A stretch of 64,000 nt of DNA from Actibacterium sp. MT2.3-13A (GCF_018139985.1 NZ_JAGSOU010000002.1:62001-126000); one strand, 5' to 3'. Positions 1 through 10,684 are shown, numbered from the stretch's first letter. The notes: generated by a model from the letters alone, not told the origin. Numbers and translations: made by a program.

Positions 1-1185
1 CGCGTGTTCAACCAGATGACCCGGCAGCTCAAGGGACAGCGCGACGCGCTGATGGACACCAACCGCCAGATCGAGCGGCGGCGGCGGCTGTTCGACTCGG
101 TGCTGGGGTCGGTCACGGCGGGGGTGATCGGGCTGGACGCCGAGGGGCGGATCGACTTCGTCAACCGCTCGGCCCTGCAACTGCTGGATCTCGACGAGGC
201 GGGCGACCACGAGCGCCCCCTGGAGGCGGCGGTGCCGGAGTTCACGCCCCTGTTCGAGCGGCTTCGTGCCGGCCCCTTCGAGGCCGCGCAGGAGGAGCTG
301 AAGCTTACCCGCCGCGGCAAGCTGGAGAACCTGCTGGTGCGGATGGCCATGCGGCGCAGCGCCTCCGGGCAGCTGGAGGGCTATGTGGTGGCCTTCGACG
401 ATGTGACCGATCTGGTCTCGGCGCAGCGCATGGCGGCCTGGGGCGACGTGGCGCGGCGCATCGCGCATGAGATCAAGAACCCGCTGACCCCGATCCAGCT
501 GTCGGCCGAGCGCATCAAGCGCAAGTTCGGCCGGCTCATGGATGCGGAGGCGGCCGCGGACCTGGATCAGTATACAGACGTGATCGTGCGGCAAACCAAT
601 GACTTGCGTCGCATTGTTGATGAGTTCTCCAAATTCGCGCGCATGCCCGAACCCGACCGCCGCCCCGGCGATCTGGCCGCGCTGGTGCGCGATGCGGTGG
701 TGCTGCAGGAGAGCGGCCAGCCGGGGGTGCGGATCGCCTCGGACCTGCCGGCCGGGCCGGTGATGACCGAGCTTGACGCCACCATGATCAGCCAGGCCCT
801 GACAAACCTGATCAAGAACGCTGGCGAAGCCACGGAAACACTTATCGAAAAAGGCGCACCTGAGGGATATGCCCCGGAAGTCCGCGTGGCGCTGAAGGTG
901 GCCGGCGGCATGGCCGAGATAACCGTCGCCGACAACGGCATCGGCCTGCCCGAGGACCGCGCGCGACTGTTCGAGCCCTATGTCACCACGCGCGACAAGG
1001 GCACAGGGCTGGGCCTGCCCATCGTGAAGAAGATTATCGAGGAACATGGCGGCACGCTGGTGTTGCGTGACGCCCCCGTCTTCGACGGCTGCACCCATTG
1101 CGGGGCGCTGGCCGAGATCCGCCTGCCGTTGCTGGCAACGGCCGGGCGCGACGGGAGTGAGGGAGAGAGAGTGCAAAATGAGTGA
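1..1185 (+). CDS. ntrY: NtrY sensor histidine kinase, C-terminal part (cut by window start)
   Basis: The reading frame is open at base 1, so the N-terminal membrane and HAMP portions lie outside the window; 394 residues remain. Visible in order are the end of a HAMP helix (FNQMTRQLKGQRDAL), a PAS domain (about residues 30-135), the HisKA phosphoacceptor box with H in HEIKNPLTPIQLSAERIKRK, and an ATPase domain with the N box NLIKNAGEA, the G1 box DNGIGLP and the G2 box GTGLGLPI. This is the classic NtrY arrangement. It should phosphorylate NtrX, whose start codon overlaps the end of this gene by 8 bp, implying translational coupling. The NtrYX system in alphaproteobacteria is linked to nitrogen metabolism, redox and envelope control. 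Confidence 0.93.
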   Translation, partial: RVFNQMTRQLKGQRDALMDTNRQIERRRRLFDSVLGSVTAGVIGLDAEGRIDFVNRSALQLLDLDEAGDHERPLEAAVPEFTPLFERLRAGPFEAAQEELKLTRRGKLENLLVRMAMRRSASGQLEGYVVAFDDVTDLVSAQRMAAWGDVARRIAHEIKNPLTPIQLSAERIKRKFGRLMDAEAAADLDQYTDVIVRQTNDLRRIVDEFSKFARMPEPDRRPGDLAALVRDAVVLQESGQPGVRIASDLPAGPVMTELDATMISQALTNLIKNAGEATETLIEKGAPEGYAPEVRVALKVAGGMAEITVADNGIGLPEDRARLFEPYVTTRDKGTGLGLPIVKKIIEEHGGTLVLRDAPVFDGCTHCGALAEIRLPLLATAGRDGSEGERVQNE

Positions 1186-2584
1186 TATTCTGATCGTTGA
1201 CGACGAGCGCGACATCCGCGAACTGATCGCCGATATCCTGCGCGACGAGGGCTATACCACCCGGCTGGCGGCCAATTCCGACGACTGCATGGCCGAGATC
1301 AACAGCGAGCCGCCGGCGCTGATGATCCTCGACATCTGGCTCAAGGACAGCCGGATGGACGGGATCGACATCCTGACCAAGGTCAAGCGCGACAATCCCG
1401 AGATCCCGATCATCATCATCTCGGGCCACGGCAACATCGAGATCGCGGTCGCCGCGATCAAGCAGGGCGCCTATGACTTCATCGAGAAGCCCTTCAACAT
1501 CGACCAGCTGCTGGTGGTGATCCGCCGCGCGATGGAAACCTCCCGGCTGCGCCGCGAGAACCTCGACCTGCGCCGCCGCGAGACCGTCATGGCCGAGATG
1601 ATCGGATCAAGCGCGTCCTTCAAGGCACTGAAATCGCAATTGGAAAAGGTCACGCGATCGAACGGTCGGGTGATGCTGACCGGCCCCGCCGGCAGCGGCA
1701 AGGAGATGGCCGCGCGCTTCATCCATGCCCAGTCGAACCGCGCCGCGGCGCCTTTCGTCTCGGTCAATTCCGCCTCGATCGAGCCTGAGCGCATGGAGGA
1801 GGTGCTGTTCGGCCGCGAAAGCCCCGAGCGCGGGGTCGAGCCGGGGCTCCTGGAGCAGGCGCATGGCGGGGTTCTCTATTTCGACGAGGTGGCCGACATG
1901 CCGTCCGGCACCCAGTCCAAGATCCTGCGGGTGCTGGTTGACCAGCAGTTCCAGCGCGTCGGCGGCACCGGCAAGGTGCGGGTGGACCTGCGGGTGATCT
2001 CGTCCTCGACGCGCGACCTGGAGGCGGAGATCGCGGCCGGCACGTTCCGCCAGGAGCTCTACCACCGGCTCAACGTGGTGCCGATCGCGGTGCCCTCGCT
2101 GGAGGACCGGCGCGAGGACATCCCCGAGCTGGCCGCGCATTTCATCGCCGAGTTCAACCGCAGCCAGGGCCTGCCCCTGCGCGAGATCAGCGACGAGGCC
2201 GCGGCGTTGCTGCAGACGATGCGCTGGCCGGGCAACGTGCGCCAGCTCAAGAACGTGGTCGAGCGGGTGCTGATCCTGGGCGAGGGCACCGGCCCGATCT
2301 CGGCGCGCGAATTGCCCGCCCAGCAGGAGGAGCCCGCCGACGAGGGCCGCATCGTGCTGTCCGGGGGGCTGGCCACGCTGCCCCTGCGCGAGGCGCGCGA
2401 ACTGTTCGAGCGCGAATACCTGCTGACCCAGATCAACCGCTTCGGCGGCAACATCAGCCGCACCGCCAATTTCGTGGGGATGGAGCGCAGCGCCCTGCAC
2501 CGAAAGCTGAAATCGCTCGGCGTGGTCACCACCGCCAAGGCCGGCGCCCGGGTAGCGCGGCTCGACGACGACAAACTCGGCTGA
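1178..2584 (+). CDS. ntrX: NtrX response regulator (AAA+ family, GAFTGA loop absent)
   Basis: 468 aa. The ATG at 1178 begins MSDILIVDDERD, the receiver domain start, and overlaps ntrY; earlier in-frame starts would add residues unlike a receiver. Receiver domain is about 1-120 with phosphoacceptor D in LMILDIWL and K in FIEKPF. The AAA+ domain follows with Walker A GPAGSGKE and Walker B VLYFDEVAD, then a Fis-type helix-turn-helix at the end (ISRTANFVGMERSALHRKLKSLG). Between the Walker motifs, where sigma-54 activators have GAFTGA, the sequence reads LFGRESPERGVEPGLLEQA, so the sigma-54 contact loop is missing. The protein probably acts with the housekeeping polymerase or as a repressor. Confidence 0.93.
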   Translation: MSDILIVDDERDIRELIADILRDEGYTTRLAANSDDCMAEINSEPPALMILDIWLKDSRMDGIDILTKVKRDNPEIPIIIISGHGNIEIAVAAIKQGAYDFIEKPFNIDQLLVVIRRAMETSRLRRENLDLRRRETVMAEMIGSSASFKALKSQLEKVTRSNGRVMLTGPAGSGKEMAARFIHAQSNRAAAPFVSVNSASIEPERMEEVLFGRESPERGVEPGLLEQAHGGVLYFDEVADMPSGTQSKILRVLVDQQFQRVGGTGKVRVDLRVISSSTRDLEAEIAAGTFRQELYHRLNVVPIAVPSLEDRREDIPELAAHFIAEFNRSQGLPLREISDEAAALLQTMRWPGNVRQLKNVVERVLILGEGTGPISARELPAQQEEPADEGRIVLSGGLATLPLREARELFEREYLLTQINRFGGNISRTANFVGMERSALHRKLKSLGVVTTAKAGARVARLDDDKLG

Positions 2585-2646
2585 TTGACCCCTCGGGGCG
2601 CATCTGCGAAGGATGAGCCAAAGAGCCGAGCCGGGAACAAAAGCCG

Positions 2647-4023
2647 ATGAAGGTCATCATATGCGGCGCGGGGCAGGTGGGTTGGCAGATCGCCCGCCAC
2701 CTTGCCAGCGAAAAGAACGACGTCACCGTGGTCGACAACGATGCCGACCTGGTGCGCCGGGCCACGGACACGCTGGATGTGCAGGGGATCGCGGGTTTCG
2801 CCTCCTATCCCGACATCCTGGAGCGCGCCGGCGCGCGCGACGCCGACATGATCATCGCGGCCACCTATTCGGACGAGGTGAACATGGTCACCTGCCAGGT
2901 GGCGCATTCGGTCTTCGCCATCCCGCGCAAGATCGCCCGGCTGCGTTCGCAGTCCTACCTGACGGCGATCTATTCCGATCTCTACCGACGCGAGCACATG
3001 CCGATCGACGTGGTGATCAGCCCCGAGCGCGAGGTGGCCGAGGCCGCGCTGCAGCGCCTGGCCGCGCCTGCCGCCTTCGACACCGAAAGCTTCCTCGGCG
3101 GCGGCGCGCAGCTGCTGGGCATCGACATCGACGCCGAGTGCCCGGTGATCAACACCCCGCTGCGCCAGTTGACCGACCTGTTCTCGACCCTGCGGGCGGT
3201 TGTGGTCGGCGTGCGCCGGGAGGGCACGCTGTTCGCGCCCGAGCCCGGCGACCAGCTGTTCCCCGACGACCAGATCTATGTCTTCAGCCACACCGACGAC
3301 GTGGACCGCACGCTTGAGATCTTCGGCAAGACCACCAAGAAGCAGGAACGCGTGGTGGTCGTCGGCGGCGGCAATGTCGGGCTGGCCGTGGCGCAGGCGC
3401 TGGAGGCGCGGGCGCAGCGGGTCCGCGCCAAGGTCATCGAGAAAAGCCGCAGCCGCGCCGAACGCGCCGCCGACGCGCTGGAGCGCACCATCGTTCTACA
3501 TGGCGACGGGCTGAGCCGCGACCTGTTGCACGAGGCCAATATCCAGCGCGCCGACGCGGTGCTGGCGGTCACCGACGACGACAAGACCAACATGCTGGCC
3601 GCGGTGCGCGCCAAGGCGATGGGCTGCCCGATGGCGATCTGCCTGGTCAACGACCCCTCGCTGGTGCCGCTGATGCGGCCGCTGGGGATCGACGCCTATA
3701 TCAACCCGCGCGCCACCACCGTCAGCTCGATCCTGCGCCATATCCGGCACGGCCGCGTGCGCGGCGTCTATTCGATCGGCGACGCCGAGGCCGAGGTGAT
3801 CGAGGCGCAGGTGCTGTCGACCTCGCCCATCGCCGGGCGCGCAATCCGCGAGATCGACTTTCCCGAGGGGGTGCTGGTCGGCGCGGTGCAGAAGGGCGAC
3901 AAGGTGATCCGGCCCGTCGGCGGCACCCGGATCGACGAGGGCGACGTGATCGCCCTGTTCTCGCTGGCCGCCGACGTGCCCGAGGTGGAGCGCCTGCTGC
4001 AGGTCTCCATCGACTTCTTCTGA
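2647..4023 (+). CDS. trkA: TrkA, cytoplasmic gating subunit of Trk potassium uptake
   Basis: 458 aa, the usual TrkA length. It is a duplicated protein: two NAD-binding RCK_N domains, the first starting MKVIICGAGQVGWQIARHLA and the second at about residue 235 with VVVVGGGNVGLAVAQAL, each followed by an RCK_C domain; the second RCK_C covers the last 80 residues. It forms the ring that gates the TrkH channel. trkH follows after 6 bp, so the two subunits are co-transcribed. Placement right after ntrYX is conserved in many alphaproteobacteria. Nothing looks damaged. Confidence 0.93.
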   Translation: MKVIICGAGQVGWQIARHLASEKNDVTVVDNDADLVRRATDTLDVQGIAGFASYPDILERAGARDADMIIAATYSDEVNMVTCQVAHSVFAIPRKIARLRSQSYLTAIYSDLYRREHMPIDVVISPEREVAEAALQRLAAPAAFDTESFLGGGAQLLGIDIDAECPVINTPLRQLTDLFSTLRAVVVGVRREGTLFAPEPGDQLFPDDQIYVFSHTDDVDRTLEIFGKTTKKQERVVVVGGGNVGLAVAQALEARAQRVRAKVIEKSRSRAERAADALERTIVLHGDGLSRDLLHEANIQRADAVLAVTDDDKTNMLAAVRAKAMGCPMAICLVNDPSLVPLMRPLGIDAYINPRATTVSSILRHIRHGRVRGVYSIGDAEAEVIEAQVLSTSPIAGRAIREIDFPEGVLVGAVQKGDKVIRPVGGTRIDEGDVIALFSLAADVPEVERLLQVSIDFF

Positions 4024-4029
4024 AGACCG

Positions 4030-5547
4030 ATGCACAGGCTTCTGAACCTCTCGCTCGTGACCATCGTGATGGGGGTCGGCGCGCTGGCCATGTTCGTGCC
4101 GGTGCTGCACGGGCTCGCGGTGCGCGACTGGCTGACCGCGCGCAGCTTCTTCTACTCCGGCACGCTGTTCCTGACCCTGACGCTGCTGATCGCGATCGCC
4201 GGCTACAACGGCCGCACCCGCAACCTCGCGCGCAGCCACCTGGTGGCGATGCTGGCCGTGTTCACGGTGCTGCCGCTGATGCTGGCCGTGCCGTTTCACG
4301 AGGCGGTGCGCAACACCCGGTTCCTCAACGCCTATTTCGAGATGGTCTCGAGCCTGACCACCACCGGCGCCACGCTGTTTCCCGACCCGGGCCGGCTGGC
4401 GCCGACGGTGCATCTGTGGCGCGCCATCGTGGGCTGGATGGGCGGGTATTTCATCTGGCTGACGGCGATCGCCGTGCTCGCGCCGATGAACCTCGGCGGG
4501 TTCGAGGTGACCACGCCCGCGCCCGCGGGCCGAGGCGCGCGCCAGCTCGAGGGGCCGACGCACAGGACCGATCCGCGCGAGCGGCTGCTGCGCTTCAACG
4601 GCCAGCTGATGCCGATCTATGTCGGGCTGACCGGGGTGCTGTGGCTGTTGCTGATCCTGGCCGGCGACACGCCCTTCGTGGCCGCCTGCCACGCCATGTC
4701 GGTGCTGTCGACCAGCGGTATTTCCCCGGTCGGCGGATTGCAGGGCGCTCCCTCGGGCATTCTGGGCGAGCTGATGGTCTTCGTCTTTCTGGTGTTCGCG
4801 GTCTCACGCCAGAGTTTCACCAACGGGCTGAAGCCGGCCACCGTCACCCGCGTCGTCCGCGACAGCGAGTTCCGCATGGGGCTGGCGGCGGTGATCGCGC
4901 TGCCGCTGCTGCTGTTCGCGCATCACTGGATCGGCGCCTACGAGGTGGCCGAGCAGCAGAACCTGCTGGCCGCGTTGCGCGCGCTCTGGGGCAGCGTTTT
5001 CACGGTGCTGTCCTTCCTGACGACGACGGGTTTCACCTCGGGCGACTGGATCGAGATGCGCAACTGGTCGGGGCTGCAGACGCCGGGGCTGATCCTGGTC
5101 GGGCTGGCGATGATCGGCGGCGGCGTGGCGACCACCGCCGGCGGCGTCAAGCTGCTGCGCGTCTATGCGCTCTACAAGCATGGCCAGCGCGAGCTGGAGC
5201 GGCTCTTCCACCCCTCGTCGGTCGGCGGGGCCGGTCCGATGGCGCGGCACATCCGTCGCGGCGGCGCCTATATCTCCTGGGTGTTCTTCATGCTGTTCGC
5301 GCTGAGCGTCGCGGTGGTGATGGCGGCGTTGTCGCTGACCGGGCTGGGATTCGAGGCGGCGATGGTGCTGACGGTCTCTGCGATGTCGACCACCGGGCCG
5401 CTGGCCGCGGTCGCCGGCGAGACGCCGATCCTCTATGGCGGGCTGGGCGACGTGGCGAAGATGATCCTCGCGGCGGCCATGGTGCTGGGCCGGCTGGAAA
5501 CGCTGGCCATCATCGCGCTGCTCAATCCCGAACTCTGGCGGCACTAA
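4030..5547 (+). CDS. trkH: TrkH/TrkG family potassium channel subunit
   Basis: 505 aa integral inner-membrane protein with about ten hydrophobic segments. The four selectivity-filter P-loops of the Trk family are recognisable as short T-rich turns: SSLTTTGATLF near residue 110, SVLSTSGISPV near 225, SFLTTTGFTSGDW near 330 and SAMSTTGPLAA near 455. It imports potassium together with TrkA, encoded immediately upstream in the same orientation. The start at 4030 is 6 bp after trkA. The next gene, hfq, is 136 bp away and could have its own promoter. Confidence 0.92.
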   Translation: MHRLLNLSLVTIVMGVGALAMFVPVLHGLAVRDWLTARSFFYSGTLFLTLTLLIAIAGYNGRTRNLARSHLVAMLAVFTVLPLMLAVPFHEAVRNTRFLNAYFEMVSSLTTTGATLFPDPGRLAPTVHLWRAIVGWMGGYFIWLTAIAVLAPMNLGGFEVTTPAPAGRGARQLEGPTHRTDPRERLLRFNGQLMPIYVGLTGVLWLLLILAGDTPFVAACHAMSVLSTSGISPVGGLQGAPSGILGELMVFVFLVFAVSRQSFTNGLKPATVTRVVRDSEFRMGLAAVIALPLLLFAHHWIGAYEVAEQQNLLAALRALWGSVFTVLSFLTTTGFTSGDWIEMRNWSGLQTPGLILVGLAMIGGGVATTAGGVKLLRVYALYKHGQRELERLFHPSSVGGAGPMARHIRRGGAYISWVFFMLFALSVAVVMAALSLTGLGFEAAMVLTVSAMSTTGPLAAVAGETPILYGGLGDVAKMILAAAMVLGRLETLAIIALLNPELWRH

Positions 5548-5683
5548 TGCCTCAGTGCCGAAAATTACCGAGTAACGACCTGTTTTTGGGGCTGGAATCT
5601 CCGCCTGCGGCGCTTCATACTCTAAACCACAAGCGCAACCAGCTGCCCTTGGTCGGGCAGACGAAAGAAAAAGGCAAGAACCA

Positions 5684-5917
5684 ATGGCTGCCGATAAACA
5701 AAATTTGCAGGACGCATTTCTCAACCACGTCCGGAAGACCAAGGTTCCGGTGACGATTTTCCTGATCAACGGGGTCAAGCTGCAGGGCGTGATCACCTGG
5801 TTCGACAATTTCTGTGTGCTGCTGCGCCGCGATGGCCAGTCGCAGCTTGTCTACAAGCATGCGATCTCGACCATCATGCCGGCGCAGCCGATCAGCCTCT
5901 ACGAAGGTGAGGACTGA
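5684..5917 (+). CDS. hfq: RNA chaperone Hfq
   Basis: 77 aa. Sm1 motif and Sm2 motif are both present ([21 protein letters not shown] and the K-H-AIST block near residue 60, here [10 protein letters not shown]). It forms the hexamer that pairs small RNAs with mRNAs and shapes their stability. The short C-terminal tail (ISLYEGED) is typical of alphaproteobacterial Hfq. The gene sits between trkH and hflX, the usual hfq-hflX pairing. It is directly relevant to the probable small RNA found near 22.9 kb in this window. Confidence 0.96.
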   Translation: MAADKQNLQDAFLNHVRKTKVPVTIFLINGVKLQGVITWFDNFCVLLRRDGQSQLVYKHAISTIMPAQPISLYEGED

Positions 5918-5961
5918 TCACGGGCCTCGAAGATCACAGCCCCCGCGCGACCCGCGCCTGG

Positions 5962-7200
<1,239 letters not shown>

Positions 7201-7231
7201 CCGGGGCCGAAATTTCGCGGAAATTTCGATC

Positions 7232-7250
7232 GATTTTTCCGCGAAAAATC
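7232..7250. terminator. Inverted repeat between convergent hflX and acylase genes
   Basis: GATTTTTC and GAAAAATC flank a 3-nt loop (CGC). It lies in the 66-bp gap between the convergent ends of hflX and the penicillin acylase gene. The stem is AT-rich, so it is at best a weak bidirectional terminator. Two copies of GAAATTTC precede it. Confidence 0.35.
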
Positions 7251-7266
7251 GGCGCCGCCGTGCCGC

Positions 7267-9732
7267 CTAGTCCTGCGCGGGCTTCAGCCGGGTCACGCCC
7301 ACGGCGGCGGCGCGGGCGAGCGCCGGGTCGAGCGACATCGGGATATATTCGCCGCGCCGCCACAGCTCGCCCAGGTCGTCGTAATGGCGCGACAGCGGAT
7401 GGCCCGACTGCCCCGTAGAGATGACGAAGACCGAGCTATCGGGATCGGCGAAGTCATAGACCCCGCGATAGCCTGCCCCGTGCACATTGGCAAAGGGTGT
7501 CGGATCCTCGCCCGAGGTCAGGCCGCGCTGCAGCGTGTTGTCGCCGCCCGAGGTGGATTGCCGGATGTTGACCAGCCATTTCAGCACCGGCACCTCGCCC
7601 AGCACCGGGTGGTCGTGGCGGGCCTGGTGCGCCTCGCCCCAGCGCAGGGTTTCCAGGTTGCCGCCGTAGTTTTCGCCGATCCAGATCAGCGCCTCGTCCA
7701 GCGCGACCCGCGCCATGTCGGTGCAGCTTTCCTTCGCGGTCGACTGCACCACGTCGCACCAGGCCGCGGCGCCGTCAACATCGCGGAAGACGCGCTCCAG
7801 GAACAGCGGCTCGACATGGACGAATTCCTGCGCCAGCGGGCCCAGTTCGTCGCGGATCAGCCGGTCCTGCAGATGCCGCAGCCAGGTGGCGTAGATCAGC
7901 GGCTCGGGCATGTGCTCGTTCATCTCGCCGTTCCAGTTGGCCAGCAGTTCCAGCGCCCGCTGGCGCAGGTGCTCGGGCGTGCCGTCGGGGGCGGGATCGC
8001 CGGTGAACCACAGGTCACGCGCGATCAGCGGCAGCAGGGCGCGGGCGGTGAAGCTGACGGTGTCGAGCTGCGCCTCGATGAAACTGTCGCGGGTGTGCAC
8101 CTCGCGGTTCTGCATCAGGCGCTGCCAGCGGTTGACGCGCTGGGTGTCGCCCCAGTCGAAGCTGACATGCAGCGGAAAGGGGCGATCGACGATCTTGTTG
8201 TTGGTGTTGCCGAGGATCCCGCCCTGGGGCGCGACGAAGCGCGGGTTGGCGGCATACCCCAGCATGCCTTGCCAGCGGTTCTGCGCCAGCCAGCCGGGGG
8301 CGGGCAGGCGGCCCTGGCTCTGATGCGTGGCGTCGCGGCGGGGCATGGCGCCGATCAGCTGCATGGCGATCTTGTCGCGGTCCACCAGAACCAGGTTCTG
8401 CGCCGGGGCGACGAATCCTGCGCCGGCGGCCAGCCCCTCCTCGACCGAATGCGCCCGCATCAAGGCCATCGCCGCGCTCATCGAGCTGTCCTCGGCGGTC
8501 AGCGCCGTCCAGGACAGCGCCGCCACATGGCCCTTGGGCGTGACCGAGGCCAGGTCGTAATGCGATCCGGGCAGGACGGGGCCGTTGTCGGACCAGCGCA
8601 GGGTGATGGTCAGCGGCTCGCCATCCTTGACCCGGATGATCGAACGGCGGGTCTCGAAGGGCTTGTAGCCATCCGGGGTCAGGTATTGCGTCGGATCCTC
8701 GGGGTTGAGCCTCTCGATGAACAGGTCCTGGTCGTCGAGATAGGAGGAGGTGATCCCCCATCCCAGCCGCGCGCTGCGCCCGGCCAGCACCACGGGCATC
8801 CCCGGAATGGTGCCGCCGATCACGCCCCCGGTGCTGAGCTCCAGCCGCGCGAGATACCAGATCGAGGGCGCGGTGAAGCCGAGGTGCGGATCATTGGCCA
8901 GCAGCGTGCCGCCCGCCGCGGAGCGCGACGGCGCCGCCGCCCAGGCGTTGGAGGCCCCGGCCGAGCCGCGCCGCGGGAAGGGCGAGAGCGGGTCGTCCGC
9001 GATGTCGAGCGCGGCGAAGCTGCGCGGGACGCCGGGCATCAGCTGGGCGTAGTCGGGCAGGGCGGCCACGCCCTGGCCCGGCGCGTCGGGCAGGATGTCG
9101 GCCACCCGCGCCTCGGGCAGCGCCAGCGAGACCCGCGCGCGCAGCACCTCGTCCTCGATCTTCGCAGTCAGCTGCAGCGCCATCAGCTTCATCACCGCGA
9201 GCGAATCCGCGGGCTGCCAGTGGGCGATCTCGGGCGAGAACAGGAAGAATTCGGGCGCGCCGCGGCCCATCGCCTCGGCGTTGACGGTGGCGATCCAGGC
9301 GTTCACGCCGCGTGCATAGGCCTCCAGCGCGGCGCGGGTCTGCGCGTCCTGCGCGGCGAGCGACTGCGTGGCCAGCCCGTAGAGGTCGAGCCGGCGCATC
9401 AACTCGTCGGTCCGGGCGCTGCGCGGGCCGAAGATCTCGGACAGGCGGCCCTGCGCGGTGCGCCGCATCATGGTCATCTGCCACAGCCGGTCCTGGGCAT
9501 GGGCGAAGCCGAGGCCGAAGAACACGTCGGCGTCGCTTTCGCCGAAGATATGCGGCACGTTGGCGTTATCGCGCACGATCTCGACCGGGGCGCTGATGCC
9601 CTCGACCCGGTGGGCGGCCTGGTATTCCGGCAGCGAGCGCGACGCCAGGTAGTAAACCCCGATGGCCGCCAGCGCCGCCAGCACGACAGTCGCGGTGAAC
9701 AGACGCAGAAGCCAGCGGAAGAGCGTTGCCAT
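7267..9732 (-). CDS. Penicillin acylase (Ntn-hydrolase) family protein
   Basis: 821 aa from the ATG at 9732, chosen because GAGG lies 5 nt upstream and it gives a clean signal anchor (MATLFRWLLRLFTATVVLAALAAIGVYY); an in-frame ATG at 9762 is less likely. The family is made as a precursor that cuts itself: the new N-terminal nucleophile Ser is seen in GSAGASNAWA near residue 255, followed by the typical LLANDPHLGF. The large beta chain contains N-T-N-NKIVDRPFP. These periplasmic enzymes cleave amide bonds of acylated substrates such as beta-lactams or acyl-homoserine lactones; the substrate here cannot be told. It is divergent from the dehydrogenase gene at 9812. Confidence 0.88.
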   Translation of the reverse strand: MATLFRWLLRLFTATVVLAALAAIGVYYLASRSLPEYQAAHRVEGISAPVEIVRDNANVPHIFGESDADVFFGLGFAHAQDRLWQMTMMRRTAQGRLSEIFGPRSARTDELMRRLDLYGLATQSLAAQDAQTRAALEAYARGVNAWIATVNAEAMGRGAPEFFLFSPEIAHWQPADSLAVMKLMALQLTAKIEDEVLRARVSLALPEARVADILPDAPGQGVAALPDYAQLMPGVPRSFAALDIADDPLSPFPRRGSAGASNAWAAAPSRSAAGGTLLANDPHLGFTAPSIWYLARLELSTGGVIGGTIPGMPVVLAGRSARLGWGITSSYLDDQDLFIERLNPEDPTQYLTPDGYKPFETRRSIIRVKDGEPLTITLRWSDNGPVLPGSHYDLASVTPKGHVAALSWTALTAEDSSMSAAMALMRAHSVEEGLAAGAGFVAPAQNLVLVDRDKIAMQLIGAMPRRDATHQSQGRLPAPGWLAQNRWQGMLGYAANPRFVAPQGGILGNTNNKIVDRPFPLHVSFDWGDTQRVNRWQRLMQNREVHTRDSFIEAQLDTVSFTARALLPLIARDLWFTGDPAPDGTPEHLRQRALELLANWNGEMNEHMPEPLIYATWLRHLQDRLIRDELGPLAQEFVHVEPLFLERVFRDVDGAAAWCDVVQSTAKESCTDMARVALDEALIWIGENYGGNLETLRWGEAHQARHDHPVLGEVPVLKWLVNIRQSTSGGDNTLQRGLTSGEDPTPFANVHGAGYRGVYDFADPDSSVFVISTGQSGHPLSRHYDDLGELWRRGEYIPMSLDPALARAAAVGVTRLKPAQD

Positions 9733-9763
9733 GGGGCCCTCGTATTGACGGGATGCTCCCATC

Positions 9764-9782
9764 GGTTACTAAGGAGGTAACC
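9764..9782. promoter_or_regulatory. Inverted repeat in divergent promoter region
   Basis: GGTTAC and GTAACC are separated by 7 bp (TAAGGAG) midway between two divergent genes, a good place for a regulator site. It contains a perfect Shine-Dalgarno core, AAGGAGG (9771-9777), that is not followed by a start codon at the right distance. No cognate regulator is identified. Confidence 0.3.
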
Positions 9783-9811
9783 AGAGAGCAAGCACCGACA
9801 AGGGAGAAACC

Positions 9812-10684
9812 ATGGCTAAAGTTGCATTTTTGGGCCTGGGCGTGATGGGCTATCCGATGGCCGGTCACCTGGCGGCCAAGGGCCACGAGGTGACGGTCTA
9901 CAACCGCACCGCCGCAAAGGCCGAGGCCTGGGTCAAGCAGCATGGCGGCGCCATGGCCGCCACCCCCGCCGAGGCCGCGGCGGGCAAGGATTTCGTGATG
10001 GCCTGCGTCGGCAATGACGACGACCTGCGCGCGGTCTGCGCCGGGCCGGACGGTGCGCTCGGCGCGATGGCGTCGGGCAGCGTCTTCGTCGATCACACCA
10101 CGGTCTCCTCCAAGGTCACGACCGAGCTTTACGCCGTGGCGAAAGAGCGCGGCGTCGCCTTCGTGGACGCGCCGGTCTCGGGCGGCCAGGCGGGCGCCGA
10201 GAACGGCGTTCTGTCGGTGATGTGCGGCGGCGACGAGGCGGCCTATGCCCGCGCCGAGCCGGTGATCGACGCCTACGCCCGGATCTGCCGCCGCATCGGC
10301 GAAAGCGGCGCCGGCCAGATGACCAAGATGTGCAACCAGATCGCCATCGCCGGGCTGGTGCAGGGCCTGTCCGAGGCGCTGCATTTCGCGGAGAAGGCCG
10401 GTCTCGACGGTCGCGCGGTGGTCGAGGTGATCAGCCAGGGCGCCGCGGGCAGCTGGCAGATGTCGAACCGCTACGAGACCATGCTGGACGACCATTTCAA
10501 CCACGGCTTCGCCGTGGACTGGATGCGCAAGGATCTGGACATCTGCCTGTCCACCGCCAACGAGACCGGCGCCAGCCTGCCGGTCACCGCGCTGGTCGAT
10601 CAGTTCTACAAGGACGTGCAGAAGATGGGCGGCGGGCGCTGGGACACCTCGGCCCTGATCAAGCGCCTGCGCGCGATGGGCTGA
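9812..10684 (+). CDS. NAD(P)-dependent beta-hydroxyacid dehydrogenase (3-hydroxyisobutyrate dehydrogenase / glyoxylate reductase family)
   Basis: 290 aa, the usual size. It has an N-terminal Rossmann fold with GLGVMGYPMAGHL and NRT at the end of beta-2 (Arg suggests NADPH is acceptable), the substrate-binding signature FVDAPVSGGQAGAENG near residue 115, and the catalytic Lys in GAGQMTKMCNQ near 170. The family oxidises or reduces short beta-hydroxyacids such as 3-hydroxyisobutyrate, tartronate semialdehyde or succinic semialdehyde. The NRT pattern and length favour the GLYR-like branch, but this is an inference. The ribosome binding site AGGGAG is well placed before the ATG. Confidence 0.88.
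   Translation: MAKVAFLGLGVMGYPMAGHLAAKGHEVTVYNRTAAKAEAWVKQHGGAMAATPAEAAAGKDFVMACVGNDDDLRAVCAGPDGALGAMASGSVFVDHTTVSSKVTTELYAVAKERGVAFVDAPVSGGQAGAENGVLSVMCGGDEAAYARAEPVIDAYARICRRIGESGAGQMTKMCNQIAIAGLVQGLSEALHFAEKAGLDGRAVVEVISQGAAGSWQMSNRYETMLDDHFNHGFAVDWMRKDLDICLSTANETGASLPVTALVDQFYKDVQKMGGGRWDTSALIKRLRAMG

Noticed and set aside
7384-9780. A 798-codon frame opposite the penicillin acylase gene
   Set aside because: It is a GC-driven shadow: the minus strand has signal anchor, Ser nucleophile motif and all family blocks, while the plus-strand product is low-complexity and rich in Gly, Arg and Gln.
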